A DNA stretch of 64,000 nt from assembly GCA_016868585.1 (NCBI GenBank), contig VGGR01000001.1, positions 310,001-374,000 on the forward strand. The letters are read 5' to 3'. The position numbers were made by a program, and so were the translations under genes. The notes under the pieces were generated by a model, which did not search any database, was not told the origin of the DNA, and was given only the letters and a program-made list of their open reading frames with translations. Of this stretch, positions 17,617 through 26,681 are shown in pieces (within the stretch, counting starts at the first letter, position 1; each line of letters begins with the position of its first letter). This DNA comes from Bacteroidota bacterium (GTDB lineage Bacteria > Bacteroidota > Bacteroidia > Chitinophagales > Chitinophagaceae).

Positions 17617-19791
17617 TTATCTTTTAATATTTATGGTCAATAGAAAGTTTCTACCTGCCATTGGGAAAAAATAGTTTTCTGTTTCATCTGATCCTCCAAA
17701 AAAATAGCTGAACGTATAACCATTAGGTTCGTACTTGGTATTGGTTAAATTATTGACCTGAGCAATGAACATCACTCGGTACATCCCTTTTGTTTGTACC
17801 GAATAGTTAATTCGTAGGTCTTGCACAAAAAAAGGGTCTAATGATCGGTGAACGTTTGCCGTATTGTCCAAGTATTGTCTGCTCACATATCGCCCAAATA
17901 GCGATACTTCTACTTTTTTTACTGGGGTAATGGTCACATATTGATTTACCAACACCGCAGGTGAAAAGGCGAGGGTAGAGCGGTCATAAAATCTTTTTAT
18001 TTGCCCGCCATTGTCATAATCATCTATGTATTCCTCTAAGTCCTTCACGGTATTTCGGCTTAACGTAAGATTGCCACCGGTGGTTACCCATTTTTTTATT
18101 ATGTAGGAGGCCTCTATTTCTACACCAAGCCTTCGACTGTTTGGTAGATTGGTTCGGGTGTATGCCCCCACATCATTGATTTTACCAGTTAAGATCAACT
18201 GGTTCTTGTATTGCATAGTATAGAAGGTGATGGCCGTGTTTAGTCTTGTTGTTTTTCTATCCAATCCTAGTTCCAGATCGTATAGCTTTTCTGGCTGTGG
18301 CTGCGTGGCTGTACCCGCCTCAAAGTCGTCCCGACTTGGCTCTTTGGCGCCACTGCTTAAAGAGGCATACGCCCTCCATCCAGAGGAGCGATACGTAACA
18401 CCCACTTTTGGGTTAAAAAAAGTATAATGATTGTCAACAAAAAGTGAAGGATTGTTTCTAAAACCCTCTATACGATAATTCACGGTTCTTATTTGTAAAT
18501 CATAAAACAAAAAAATAGAATTACCCACTTTGGTTTGCTGTTTTACGTAGAAGGCGCCCTCAACTTTGGTAGCCTTGTTGTTATACCAGGTATGCGGATA
18601 ATTTGGCCTACCAATAGAGGCCCATATCAACTTTCCATAATGCTTGCCTTGATATTGAGCAATCGTGGTTCCTATTGTCCACTCCGTGTTTTTCTTTTGT
18701 AGTTGCAGCGTGCTGTTATTTCCATAGAAATAATTATCTAACCAGAGTTGTCGGATAAAATCCGCTTTCTCAACAACTACTCCATTCAGCGTGGGCGGAG
18801 TCAAACCATATTTGGTAAACCGTTCATTGGCTTTATACTGCTCGTAGTAACCCTTCCCTCTGGTTAGAAAAAACACAGTGCTGAATCGAATTTGTTTTTT
18901 GCTATTTTTTTCCCAGTGAAGCTGATAATGGGTTTGATGGTAATTATCGGTTTCGTTTTCGTAAGGTATACCCGGCGCTTCAGTCCCAGCATAATTAATA
19001 GTCCTGTTTCCTTGCAACAAATCACTCTCTTTCACTCCGTACCAGGCCTGGTATGTTTTTTCTTTTCCGGAAAAAATATATAGTCGCAAGGTTGAATTAC
19101 TGTCCTTACTGTAACCCGCTCCAATATAAAATGACCGCAGGTTGCTATTTGCTCTGTCAATGAATCCATCGCTCACAATGGAGGAGAGGCGACCCGAAAC
19201 AGCGAATCCCTTCAATTGACCAGTCCCAAATTGTAAACTGTGTTTACGGCTTCTAAAAGAACCGATACTGTTATTAAATTCCAGGTATTTTTCTTTTTCG
19301 GTCTCTGCCGTACTGATGTTAACACTGGCTCCAAAAGCTCCTGGTCCATTGGACGAAGTTCCCACACCCCGTTGGATCTGAATACTACTGGCGGAAGAAC
19401 TAAAGTCCGGCAGGTTTACAAAAAAAGTACCCTGGCTTTCAGCATCATTGAATGGGATTCCATTTAAGGTTACGTTAATACGAGTAGCATCTGTGCCTCT
19501 TATTCGCATTCCAGTATAGCCAATTCCATTTCCGGCATCCGAATGTACAACAACGGAGGGCGTATTATTTAGTACAAAGGGTAGGTCAGCTCCCTGGTTA
19601 GACAGTTGAATTTCCTTCTTTGATAAGTTAGTTCTGGTAAAAGGCGCGTTTTCCCCGGCACGCACGGCACGGACTGCAACTGGCGCTAGCATATAAAAGC
19701 TGTCACTTGGAATACTGTCTATTCTGTTTAGACCCTGTGCAAATGAAACTTGGGTAAGTAACGCCCCCATTGCAAATAGCATCCTCTTCAT
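17617..19791 (-). CDS. TonB-dependent outer-membrane receptor, probably for thiamin compounds
   Basis: This 724-residue receptor has a signal peptide (cleavage near SFAQ), a plug domain with ADLPFVLNNTPSVVV, YTGMRIRGTDATRINVTLNG and IQIQRGVGTSSNGPGAFG, and a 22-strand-type barrel ending in the aromatic FLLTINIKR. No carboxypeptidase-like N-terminal domain of the SusC kind is present. A TPP riboswitch lies 49 bases upstream on the same strand. Riboswitch control makes thiamin, its phosphates or a precursor the likely substrate, and repression is expected when TPP is plentiful. No other thiamin genes are in the window. Confidence 0.9.
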   Translation of the reverse strand: MKRMLFAMGALLTQVSFAQGLNRIDSIPSDSFYMLAPVAVRAVRAGENAPFTRTNLSKKEIQLSNQGADLPFVLNNTPSVVVHSDAGNGIGYTGMRIRGTDATRINVTLNGIPFNDAESQGTFFVNLPDFSSSASSIQIQRGVGTSSNGPGAFGASVNISTAETEKEKYLEFNNSIGSFRSRKHSLQFGTGQLKGFAVSGRLSSIVSDGFIDRANSNLRSFYIGAGYSKDSNSTLRLYIFSGKEKTYQAWYGVKESDLLQGNRTINYAGTEAPGIPYENETDNYHQTHYQLHWEKNSKKQIRFSTVFFLTRGKGYYEQYKANERFTKYGLTPPTLNGVVVEKADFIRQLWLDNYFYGNNSTLQLQKKNTEWTIGTTIAQYQGKHYGKLIWASIGRPNYPHTWYNNKATKVEGAFYVKQQTKVGNSIFLFYDLQIRTVNYRIEGFRNNPSLFVDNHYTFFNPKVGVTYRSSGWRAYASLSSGAKEPSRDDFEAGTATQPQPEKLYDLELGLDRKTTRLNTAITFYTMQYKNQLILTGKINDVGAYTRTNLPNSRRLGVEIEASYIIKKWVTTGGNLTLSRNTVKDLEEYIDDYDNGGQIKRFYDRSTLAFSPAVLVNQYVTITPVKKVEVSLFGRYVSRQYLDNTANVHRSLDPFFVQDLRINYSVQTKGMYRVMFIAQVNNLTNTKYEPNGYTFSYFFGGSDETENYFFPMAGRNFLLTINIKR

Positions 19792-19839
19792 AGTTTACGT
19801 TTTTAAATATGTAGAGGGAATGCAGCGCAGCAGAATAAC

Positions 19840-19928
19840 TTCGGTTTCTTCCCTTCGCAGGCATTACCCTGACCAGGTTCAACGGGTTTGATCTCAGCAA
19901 CTGATCTTTCAATCAGCAACACCCCGAA
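19840..19928 (-). promoter_or_regulatory. TPP (thiamin pyrophosphate) riboswitch
   Basis: Read on the minus strand, the element has the full THI-box order: closing stem TTCGG, then GGGTG, CTGAGAT, the core ACCTGGTCAGGGTAATGCC, GCGAAGGGAAG and the closing CCGAA. The outer P1 stem (TTCGG/CCGAA) joins 19924-19928 to 19840-19844. The aptamer is compact, with a short variable P3 arm (CTGATTGAAAGATCAG). It controls the TonB receptor gene, whose ATG lies 49 bases downstream. I could not see an obvious intrinsic terminator in those bases, so control of translation initiation is more likely. Confidence 0.93.
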
Positions 19929-20000
19929 AACATGGAGCAACACGCCGATTATAGTGTTGTACTATTCAAATCTACATAAAATAGCTGATTAGAGACTTTG

Positions 20001-20032
20001 TTTGGAGGGGGGGCTTAAAAAAACTATATTTG
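20001..20032 (+). promoter_or_regulatory. Promoter of tRNA-fMet
   Basis: TTTG (20001-20004), 20 bases, then TATATTTG (20025-20032) match the consensus completely. The tRNA starts 11 bases after the -7 box. Confidence 0.8.
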
Positions 20033-20042
20033 CACTCCAGAT

Positions 20043-20117
<75 letters not shown>

Positions 20118-20119
20118 AG

Positions 20120-20143
20120 AGTCCGCCTCAGGCGGACTTTTTA
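20120..20143 (+). terminator. Terminator after tRNA-fMet
   Basis: The 8-bp stem AGTCCGCC/GGCGGACT with the loop TCA and a T5 tract follows the tRNA directly. The era ATG is 18 bases further on, so era is either expressed by read-through or from a promoter I could not find. Confidence 0.8.
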
Positions 20144-20160
20144 ATTGGAATATTACTCAC

Positions 20161-21024
20161 ATGCGTGTTGGATTTGTAAACATATTAGGATTCCCTAATG
20201 CCGGGAAAAGCACGCTCCTCAATGCATTGATGGGAGAAAAGCTAGCTATTGTCTCTTCAAAGGTACAAACCACCCGACACCGCATTAAAGGAATACTCAG
20301 TACTGCTGATTACCAGATAGTGATTTCAGACACGCCGGGCATAATTGAACCACAGTATAAGCTGCATGAGCGTATGATGGCAGCTGTGCGAAGTGCATTG
20401 GAGGATGGGGACTTGGCCCTTCTTTTAGTGGATCTCAAGCAGGACTGGAAGCGCAGTGATCAACTGTTTAGTTCACTAAAATTAAAAGTGCCTGCAATTG
20501 TTGTTTTAAATAAAAAGGACTTAGTCAGCAAGGATAAATTGCAAGAGGCCGTTTTGTATTTTTCCAAGAAACCATATTGTAAAAAAGTTGTGGCTATTTC
20601 GGCAAAAAATGAAAAAATGTCCATTTTGCTGGACGAACTATTGCCATTTTTACCAGCGGGCGATCCCTTTTACGATACTGAGCAAATCAGCGATTTGCAG
20701 ACGCGTTTTTTTGTAGGAGAAATTATCCGGGGTAAGATTTTTGATATCATGGAGGAAGAAATCCCATACCACACGGCCGTGATGGTCAGGGAGTTTAAGG
20801 ATAAGCGAGGATTGATCCGCATTCTTGCTGATCTCATTGTTAATCGAGAAACTCAAAAAGGGATCATATTGGGTCAGCAAGGCGTTACAATAAAGAAAAT
20901 CGGATCGGAGGCGCGAAAGGACATCGAAGCATTTTTGCAAGAGAAAGTTTATTTGGAGCTTTTTGTAAAAGTGAGACCCCGATGGCGAGACAATGAATTA
21001 TTGTTGAACGAATACGGATATTAA
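20161..21024 (+). CDS. era: GTPase Era
   Basis: Era is an essential Ras-like GTPase that binds the 3' end of 16S rRNA and assists 30S assembly. The 287 residues show G1 GFPNAGKST, G2 TTRHR, G3 DTPGI, G4 NKKD and G5 SAK, followed by a C-terminal KH RNA-binding domain with GQQGVTIKKIG and LELFVKVRPRWRDN. Length and order are typical. The stop is followed after one base by der, so the two ribosome-assembly GTPases form an operon, which I have seen as a common arrangement in Bacteroidota. Confidence 0.97.
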   Translation: MRVGFVNILGFPNAGKSTLLNALMGEKLAIVSSKVQTTRHRIKGILSTADYQIVISDTPGIIEPQYKLHERMMAAVRSALEDGDLALLLVDLKQDWKRSDQLFSSLKLKVPAIVVLNKKDLVSKDKLQEAVLYFSKKPYCKKVVAISAKNEKMSILLDELLPFLPAGDPFYDTEQISDLQTRFFVGEIIRGKIFDIMEEEIPYHTAVMVREFKDKRGLIRILADLIVNRETQKGIILGQQGVTIKKIGSEARKDIEAFLQEKVYLELFVKVRPRWRDNELLLNEYGY

Positions 21025-21025
21025 T

Positions 21026-22339
21026 ATGTCATTTACAGTTGCAATAGTCGGCAGACCTAATGTTGGAAAGAGCACCTTGTTTAATAGATTGTTAGAACAA
21101 CGTAAAGCTATTGTCGATGACATCTCGGGAGTTACAAGAGATCGTCAGTACGGGGTAGCAGATTGGAATGGTAAAAATTTTAATGTCATTGATACGGGTG
21201 GTTTTGTACACGGAAGTGAAGATGTTTTTGAGCGAGAAATTGCCAAACAAGTATTGGTAGCCCTGGAAGAAGCTAATGTGATTTTATTGATGGTTGATGC
21301 GGCAACAGGCCGTACTGATCGAGATGACTCTATGGTTGGGTTACTGCGAAAAAGCACAAAACCCGTATTTGTAGTGGTGAATAAAGTGGATGATAACGAG
21401 CGGCTATTGGAGGCTTCTGAGTTTTACTCCCTTGGATTGGAACCGGTATTTTTCATTGCCGCGGCAAGTGGAAGTGGCACAGGAGAATTATTGGACGCAA
21501 TTACTGCATTGATGCCAGTTGAGCTTTCCACCGGACAAACTGAAGAAAATAAGCTCCCCAAGATTGCTATTATCGGTCAGCCCAATACGGGGAAGTCCTC
21601 CCTTTTGAATGCATTGATAGGACAGGAGCGAACCATTGTAAGCAATATTGCAGGTACTACGCGTGATACGATCCATACGCACTATAATTTATTTCAAAAG
21701 GAATTTGTGTTAATTGACACCGCAGGAATTCGCCGTAAGGCAAAGGTCCATGAGGACCTAGAGTTTTATGCTGTGATCCGTGCAATCAAAGCAATGGATG
21801 AAGCGGATGTCTGTTTGCTACTATTGGATGCCGAAAAGGGCTTAACCGCACAGGACCTAAATATTTATAGTCTGGCAACAAAAAAAGGAAAGGGAATTGT
21901 GCTAGTGGTAAATAAGTGGGATTTAATGGTTAAGGGAACAAACACCGCTGTTCAAACCGAAAAAGAGCTTAGAAAAAGATTGGCTCCCTTTAACGATGTT
22001 CCTATTTTATTTGTATCTGCAGTAGAGAAGATTCGTATCCATAAAGCGATTGAAGCTGCGCTTCAAGTTTATGCCAGCCGACAGCAAAAGATCCCTACGT
22101 CTGAGTTGAATGAAAAAATGCTCAAAGCAATCGAGGCCTATCACCCCCCGGTTGTGAGAGGATATCCAATAAAGATTAAGTTTATCACCCAACTACCTAC
22201 GGTTGTTCCCAGCTTTGCATTTTTCTGCAACTTTCCAGACGATATCAAAACTCCTTACAAAAATTATTTGGAGAACCAGTTACGCTCGCATTTTAATTTC
22301 ACAGGCGTTCCCGTTCGGTTGTTTTTCAGAAAAAAGTAA
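21026..22339 (+). CDS. der: GTPase Der (EngA)
   Basis: Der has two GTPase domains in tandem and takes part in 50S subunit maturation. In the 437-residue protein the first domain shows GRPNVGKST, DTGGF and NKVD, the second GQPNTGKSS, DTAGI and NKWD; the last 90 residues form the KH-like domain ending RSHFNFTGVPVRLFFRKK. All expected motifs are present in order. It follows era by one base. TerC is convergent 30 bases downstream with no clear terminator between them. Confidence 0.97.
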   Translation: MSFTVAIVGRPNVGKSTLFNRLLEQRKAIVDDISGVTRDRQYGVADWNGKNFNVIDTGGFVHGSEDVFEREIAKQVLVALEEANVILLMVDAATGRTDRDDSMVGLLRKSTKPVFVVVNKVDDNERLLEASEFYSLGLEPVFFIAAASGSGTGELLDAITALMPVELSTGQTEENKLPKIAIIGQPNTGKSSLLNALIGQERTIVSNIAGTTRDTIHTHYNLFQKEFVLIDTAGIRRKAKVHEDLEFYAVIRAIKAMDEADVCLLLLDAEKGLTAQDLNIYSLATKKGKGIVLVVNKWDLMVKGTNTAVQTEKELRKRLAPFNDVPILFVSAVEKIRIHKAIEAALQVYASRQQKIPTSELNEKMLKAIEAYHPPVVRGYPIKIKFITQLPTVVPSFAFFCNFPDDIKTPYKNYLENQLRSHFNFTGVPVRLFFRKK

Positions 22340-22369
22340 ACAGCAGCCGGTTTCTTTCTGCCATTCACA

Positions 22370-23080
22370 TTAACCAGCAGTAGGGTCCGTTTTTTTGGAG
22401 ATCGTTTTCAGTTGAATCACGTCTACTATTAAGGCAAACGCCAATGAGAAATAAATGTATTCTTTGGGAATATGAAACCCTAGCCCATCTGCAAGCAGGG
22501 CTACTCCGATCATTAGCAGAAAGCAAAGAGCTAAAATTTTAAATGAGGGATGTCGGCGTATGAAATCGCTGATCGGTCCTGCTGCTATCATCATAATTGC
22601 AACGGCGGTAATTACGGCAGCATACATGACCCAAAGTTCCTGCACCATGCCTACGGCAGTTATGATAGAGTCTACTGAAAAAACCAGATCTAAAACCACT
22701 ATCTCGCCCAAAAGCTGTACAAATGTGGCCTTGACAGGGATGGAAGCCATTGGATTGGCTGCCACCTCGGTTTGATAATAGATTTCTTTTGTGCTTTTGT
22801 ACAACAGAAATAGTCCGCCTGTAAGTAATATCAATCCTTTGCCGGTGAATGCCGTAGTGCCTATTGAGAATAGCGTTGTATCCAGCTTAAGAATCCAGGC
22901 AATGAATGCAAGTAGAAGCAAACGCATTAACATGGCCAGCGTAAGCCCCCAAAACTTCAATTTTTTTCGTTGCTGATCTGGGAGTCTGTCTGCTAATATG
23001 GATATAAATATGATATTATCAATTCCCAGGATTACCTCAAGGACAATCAAAGAAAGGAGCGGAATCAGGGCTTCTGCCAT
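22370..23080 (-). CDS. TerC family integral membrane protein
   Basis: The 236-residue protein has seven or more hydrophobic helices and the family motif LIVLEVILGIDNIIF near the N-terminus, repeated as LDLVFSVDSIITAVG in the middle. These two acidic D-N/D-S motifs mark the TerC/Alx family, whose members export Mn2+ or help load metal onto exported proteins, and which was named from tellurium resistance. The substrate is not readable from sequence, and tellurite resistance is not implied. It is a single gene downstream of tRNA-Glu and its terminator. Confidence 0.9.
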   Translation of the reverse strand: MAEALIPLLSLIVLEVILGIDNIIFISILADRLPDQQRKKLKFWGLTLAMLMRLLLLAFIAWILKLDTTLFSIGTTAFTGKGLILLTGGLFLLYKSTKEIYYQTEVAANPMASIPVKATFVQLLGEIVVLDLVFSVDSIITAVGMVQELWVMYAAVITAVAIMMIAAGPISDFIRRHPSFKILALCFLLMIGVALLADGLGFHIPKEYIYFSLAFALIVDVIQLKTISKKTDPTAG

Positions 23081-23135
23081 AGATATGAAATTTCAACAAA
23101 ACTATTACTTTGCTATAGTTGATGACCAAACTGAA

Positions 23136-23168
23136 ATAAAAAAGCCTCACAGCAAGGTTGTAAGGCTT
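23136..23168 (-). terminator. Terminator after tRNA-Glu
   Basis: On the minus strand a 10-bp stem AAGCCTTACA/TGTGAGGCTT (one G-T pair) with loop ACCTTGC is followed by a T-rich tract. It starts 2 bases after the tRNA 3' end. Confidence 0.8.
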
Positions 23169-23170
23169 TG

Positions 23171-23242
23171 TAGCCCGTACGGGATTCGAACCCGTATCAC
23201 CACCGTGAAAGGGTGGTGTCCTAGCCCTTAGACGAACGGGCC
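23171..23242 (-). tRNA. tRNA-Glu (TTC)
   Basis: The 72-base gene (discriminator included, CCA not encoded) has acceptor GGCCCGT/ACGGGCT with a G-T pair at position 1, anticodon loop CTTTCAC with TTC at 34-36, stem CCACC/GGTGG, and T-arm ACGGG-TTCGAAT-CCCGT. It is read on the minus strand and has its own promoter and terminator. Confidence 0.95.
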
Positions 23243-23255
23243 GTTTTGGGAGCGG

Positions 23256-23287
23256 CAAAGATAGGGTGCTACTGTTAGCCAACCAAA
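23256..23287 (-). promoter_or_regulatory. Promoter of tRNA-Glu
   Basis: On the minus strand TTTG (23287-23284), a 20-base spacer and TATCTTTG (23263-23256) match the consensus exactly; the tRNA begins 13 bases later. It is back to back with the gap promoter box at 23304-23311. Confidence 0.8.
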
Positions 23288-23303
23288 TCTCGCCTCCTTG
23301 CTT

Positions 23304-23311
23304 TACCTTTG
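23304..23311 (+). promoter_or_regulatory. Promoter -7 box for gap-pgk
   Basis: TACCTTTG matches TAnnTTTG and lies 18 bases before the gap ATG. There is no convincing TTTG at the -33 distance; the region there is shared with the divergent tRNA-Glu promoter. Confidence 0.6.
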
Positions 23312-23329
23312 CATCCTTAAAATTTATGT

Positions 23330-24340
23330 ATGGCATCTGTTAAGGTAGCAATCAATGGTTTTGGAAGAATTGGAAGGTTGGTATACCGGAAAATTTACAA
23401 CATGGAGGGCATTGATGTAATTGCTATAAACGACTTAACCAGCCCAAAGGTTTTAGCTCATTTATTGAAGTATGACAGCGCACAAGGCCGTTTTGATGCC
23501 GAAGTAAAGGCCAATGAAGATTCAATCATCGTGAATAATGATGTATTGAAAATATATGCTCAAAAGGATCCCGCACAAATTCCATGGGCTGCACATGAAG
23601 TGGATGTGGTATTGGAGTGTACAGGGTTTTTTACTGATAAGGAGAAAGCAGAAGCACATTTGCGTGCCGGCGCAAAAAGAGTGGTGATCTCCGCTCCTGC
23701 TACTGGGGATTTAAAGACAGTCGTTTTTAATGTCAATCATCAGATATTGGATGGTACGGAAACTGTGATCTCCTGTGCCTCTTGCACCACCAATTGTTTG
23801 GCTCCCATGGCAAAAGTGTTGGACCAGCAATATGGTATTGCAGTGGGCCATATGACTACCATTCATGCGTATACGAATGATCAAAATACGTTGGATGCTC
23901 CACATCCCAAAGGGGATTTGCGTAGGGCAAGAGCTGCTGCCGGAAACATCGTCCCCAACAGTACGGGAGCTGCGAAAGCAATCGGATTGGTATTGCCTCA
24001 ATTGAAAGGTAAATTGGATGGGGGTGCTCAACGTGTTCCTACTATTACCGGCTCACTCACAGAGCTAATTTCAATCTTGAACAAAAAAGTTACCGTTGAG
24101 GAAGTAAATGCTGCCATGAAAGCGGCCGCTAATGATTCCTTTGGTTATACGGAGGACGAAATTGTTAGTACTGACATTGTCGGTATTAGCTATGGCTCAC
24201 TCTTTGATGCTACTCAAACTAAAGTCATAACCGTTGGAGACCACCAGTTAGTTAAAACGGTAAGTTGGTATGATAATGAGATGAGTTATGTAAGTCAACT
24301 GGTTCGAACAGTAAATTACTTTGCAAAATTAATTCGATAA
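23330..24340 (+). CDS. gap: Glyceraldehyde-3-phosphate dehydrogenase
   Basis: The enzyme makes 1,3-bisphosphoglycerate from glyceraldehyde-3-phosphate in glycolysis and runs backward in gluconeogenesis. The 336 residues start [14 protein letters not shown] (Rossmann NAD-binding), with the catalytic cysteine in [12 protein letters not shown], the histidine in [24 protein letters not shown], and [12 protein letters not shown] at the C-terminus. An acidic-type residue D (AINDLTS) after the second strand fits NAD preference. The stop overlaps the pgk start by one base (TAATG), a tight operon of consecutive glycolytic steps. Confidence 0.97.
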   Translation: MASVKVAINGFGRIGRLVYRKIYNMEGIDVIAINDLTSPKVLAHLLKYDSAQGRFDAEVKANEDSIIVNNDVLKIYAQKDPAQIPWAAHEVDVVLECTGFFTDKEKAEAHLRAGAKRVVISAPATGDLKTVVFNVNHQILDGTETVISCASCTTNCLAPMAKVLDQQYGIAVGHMTTIHAYTNDQNTLDAPHPKGDLRRARAAAGNIVPNSTGAAKAIGLVLPQLKGKLDGGAQRVPTITGSLTELISILNKKVTVEEVNAAMKAAANDSFGYTEDEIVSTDIVGISYGSLFDATQTKVITVGDHQLVKTVSWYDNEMSYVSQLVRTVNYFAKLIR

Positions 24341-25542
24341 TGCAAGGTGCGTTTGCGTCCTTTTCTTTCGATAATCAAAAAGCATTGGTGCGGGTAGACT
24401 TTAATGTTCCGCTTGATGCACAACAGCAAATTACTGACGATACACGAATTTGTGCTGCCTTGCCAACGATCCGACAAATTTTATCTCAAGGCGGATCTGT
24501 TGTTTTAATGAGTCATCTGGGCAGACCTAAAGAAGGCCCCACTGATAAATTCTCATTAAGACATTTGGTGGCGCGTTTGCAGCAATTACTTCCTAGTACC
24601 CCAATCAAATTTGCACCTGACTGTGTTGGAGAAGCGGCCAGAAAACTATCTGCGGCCTTATTGCCTGGTGAAGTACTCTTGTTAGAGAATCTTCGGTTTC
24701 ATAAAGAGGAGGAAAGGGGTGATGTTGCCTTTGCAAAGCAATTGGCCCAATTAGGAACGGTTTGGGTAAACGATGCATTTGGTACCGCTCACCGAGCGCA
24801 TGCATCTACTGCAATTATTGCTCAATTCTTTTCTCCCCAGCAACGAGTGTTTGGGTTATTGATGGAGGCCGAAGTTGCGAGTGCCACACGCGTATTGCAC
24901 GAGTCTACTAAGCCATTTGTGGCTATCATTGGAGGGGCTAAGGTTAGCGATAAAATACTGATCATTGAAAATTTATTGGAACCTGCCACGGATATTATTA
25001 TTGGTGGCGGCATGGCTTACACTTTTTGGAAAGCACAGGGAAAAATGATAGGTAATTCGCTTTGCGAAGAGGATCGGTTGATGCTGGCTGCTGAACTGTT
25101 GAATAAGGCTGCCTCAAAAGGCGTTACTATTCATTTGCCTGTGGATAGTACCATTGCGGATAAATTTGCAGCAGATGCTACTATCACTAATTGTGAAAGT
25201 TTTACTATTCCAGCCGGTTGGATGGGTTTGGATATCGGCCAAAAAGCGAGAGCGGATTTTGATTCGGTTATATCATCCGCCCATACCATACTATGGAACG
25301 GCCCAATGGGGGTTTTTGAAATGAAGCCGTTTCAGGCGGGTACTTTGGCTATAGCGGCATCCATTGCCCGTGCAACTGAAAAAGGGGCATTTTCATTGGT
25401 GGGTGGCGGTGACTCAGTAGCTGCGGTCAATCAATTTGGATTCGCTAACCAAGTGAGCTATGTTTCAACTGGGGGAGGCGCACTCCTGGAATATTTCGAA
25501 GGTAAAATGCTGCCTGGAATTGCAGCTGTCCGGCAATCCTGA
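24340..25542 (+). CDS. pgk: Phosphoglycerate kinase
   Basis: Pgk transfers phosphate from 1,3-bisphosphoglycerate to ADP. The 400-residue protein begins with ALVRVDFNVPLD, then SHLGRPK, LENLRFHKEEE, NDAFGTAHRAHAST, GGAKVSDKI, NGPMGVFE and GGGDSVAAVNQF; all nucleotide- and substrate-binding blocks are intact. Translational coupling to gap through the one-base overlap suggests equal expression. Eighty-two bases separate it from lemA, which has its own promoter candidate. Confidence 0.97.
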   Translation: MQGAFASFSFDNQKALVRVDFNVPLDAQQQITDDTRICAALPTIRQILSQGGSVVLMSHLGRPKEGPTDKFSLRHLVARLQQLLPSTPIKFAPDCVGEAARKLSAALLPGEVLLLENLRFHKEEERGDVAFAKQLAQLGTVWVNDAFGTAHRAHASTAIIAQFFSPQQRVFGLLMEAEVASATRVLHESTKPFVAIIGGAKVSDKILIIENLLEPATDIIIGGGMAYTFWKAQGKMIGNSLCEEDRLMLAAELLNKAASKGVTIHLPVDSTIADKFAADATITNCESFTIPAGWMGLDIGQKARADFDSVISSAHTILWNGPMGVFEMKPFQAGTLAIAASIARATEKGAFSLVGGGDSVAAVNQFGFANQVSYVSTGGGALLEYFEGKMLPGIAAVRQS

Positions 25543-25597
25543 TCAAAGTTTGACAGACCATCTTTTTGTAAACTTATCGTATACTTTTCTTTTACAC

Positions 25598-25605
25598 TAA
25601 ATTTG
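25598..25605 (+). promoter_or_regulatory. Promoter -7 box for lemA-TPM genes
   Basis: TAAATTTG matches the consensus 19 bases before the lemA ATG. The nearest TTTG (25565-25568) is farther upstream than usual (29-base spacer), so the call is tentative. Confidence 0.4.
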
Positions 25606-25624
25606 TGGTATAAATAAAATAAAT

Positions 25625-26215
25625 ATGAAAGGAACTACGCTTGTCCTCTTAATTATCGGGGGTTTGTTTTTGATCTTTGGTTTTTGGGGGTGCAATACCT
25701 ACAATGGATTTGTTTCAGGTGATCAGGGGGTGAAAAAAGCTTGGAGCAATGTCGAAACAAATTATCAGCGTCGCAGTGATTTGTATGGAAGCGTTATTAA
25801 AACAGTAGAGGCCTCTGCTAATTTTGAAAAATCAACCTTACAATCAGTGGTAGATGCTCGGGCTGCTGCCACACAGGTTAAAATTGACGTCAACGATCCC
25901 GCTTCATTACAAGCTTACCAACAAGCACAAGCAAATTTGCAAGGTTCGTTCAGTCGCCTGGTCGCAACCTTTGAACAGTATCCTGACTTAAAGACCACTC
26001 AAGCATTTCAAGATTTTCAAACACAAATTGAAGGAACTGAAAATCGTATCAATGTAGCACGTCAGGATTACAACAAAGCTGTTGAATATTTTAATCTGCG
26101 CGTGAAGCGTTTCCCTGGAAATATCATGGCAGGGCTATTTAATTTTACTGATAAGCCTTATTACGAAGCGGACAAAGGTTCAGAGAAAGCACCCGACATT
26201 AATTTCAATAGTTAG
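25625..26215 (+). CDS. LemA family protein
   Basis: The 196-residue protein has an N-terminal membrane segment (TTLVLLIIGGLFLIFGF) followed by the helical LemA domain: VKKAWSNVETNYQRRSDLYGSVIKTVEA, broken here only for naming, and later LVATFEQYPDLKTTQAFQDF and ENRINVARQDYNKAVEYFN. These Y-P-x-L-K and N-x-A-R-x-x-Y-N-x-A-V blocks define the family. LemA proteins are anchored with a large helical domain outside the cytoplasm; function is poorly known. The two TPM-domain genes that follow (4-base gap, then 4-base overlap) are its usual partners. Confidence 0.93.
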   Translation: MKGTTLVLLIIGGLFLIFGFWGCNTYNGFVSGDQGVKKAWSNVETNYQRRSDLYGSVIKTVEASANFEKSTLQSVVDARAAATQVKIDVNDPASLQAYQQAQANLQGSFSRLVATFEQYPDLKTTQAFQDFQTQIEGTENRINVARQDYNKAVEYFNLRVKRFPGNIMAGLFNFTDKPYYEADKGSEKAPDINFNS

Positions 26216-26219
26216 TAGT

Positions 26220-26681
26220 TTGTTTTCACTTTTTAATAAAAAAGCTGCTCATTTTTTTTCCGATCAGGATCGCATGGCTATCCATGGTGCTATTGTCGTG
26301 GCCGAGCAAAAAACCAGTGGCGAAGTCTGCGTATACGTTGAAAGTAAATGCCGCTACATCAATGCTGCCGATCGTGCCGCCGAATTATTTCTCCAATTGG
26401 AAATGCATAAGACAGCTGCTAGAAATGGAGTTTTGTTTTATTTGGCAATCAAGGATCGTCAAGTAGCGGTTTGGGGCGACCAAGGTATTCATGAAAAACT
26501 GGGAACTGCATTTTGGCAGCTCCAGGTTGATAGGATTATTTCTGCATTTCAAGCGCAAGACCCTACGCCTGGCATCTGTTCAGGTATCCAAGAAATCGGC
26601 ACTGCATTGCACACCCATTTCCCATACGGGGGGGATAAAGACAAGAACGAATTATCAGACGAACTTTTTTTTGGTCGATGA
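26220..26681 (+). CDS. TPM domain-containing protein (small)
   Basis: This 153-residue protein has no signal peptide and starts with FFSDQDRMAIHGAIVVAEQ, then SGEVCVYVESKC, ARNGVLFYLAIKDRQVAVWGDQGIHEKLG, typical of the TPM fold (DUF477), which elsewhere includes thylakoid acid phosphatases and envelope proteins of unknown role. I accept the TTG at 26220, since the first ATG in frame (26274) would cut into the first helix of the domain. It sits between lemA and a larger TPM gene and overlaps the latter by four bases (ATGA). Confidence 0.85.
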   Translation: MFSLFNKKAAHFFSDQDRMAIHGAIVVAEQKTSGEVCVYVESKCRYINAADRAAELFLQLEMHKTAARNGVLFYLAIKDRQVAVWGDQGIHEKLGTAFWQLQVDRIISAFQAQDPTPGICSGIQEIGTALHTHFPYGGDKDKNELSDELFFGR

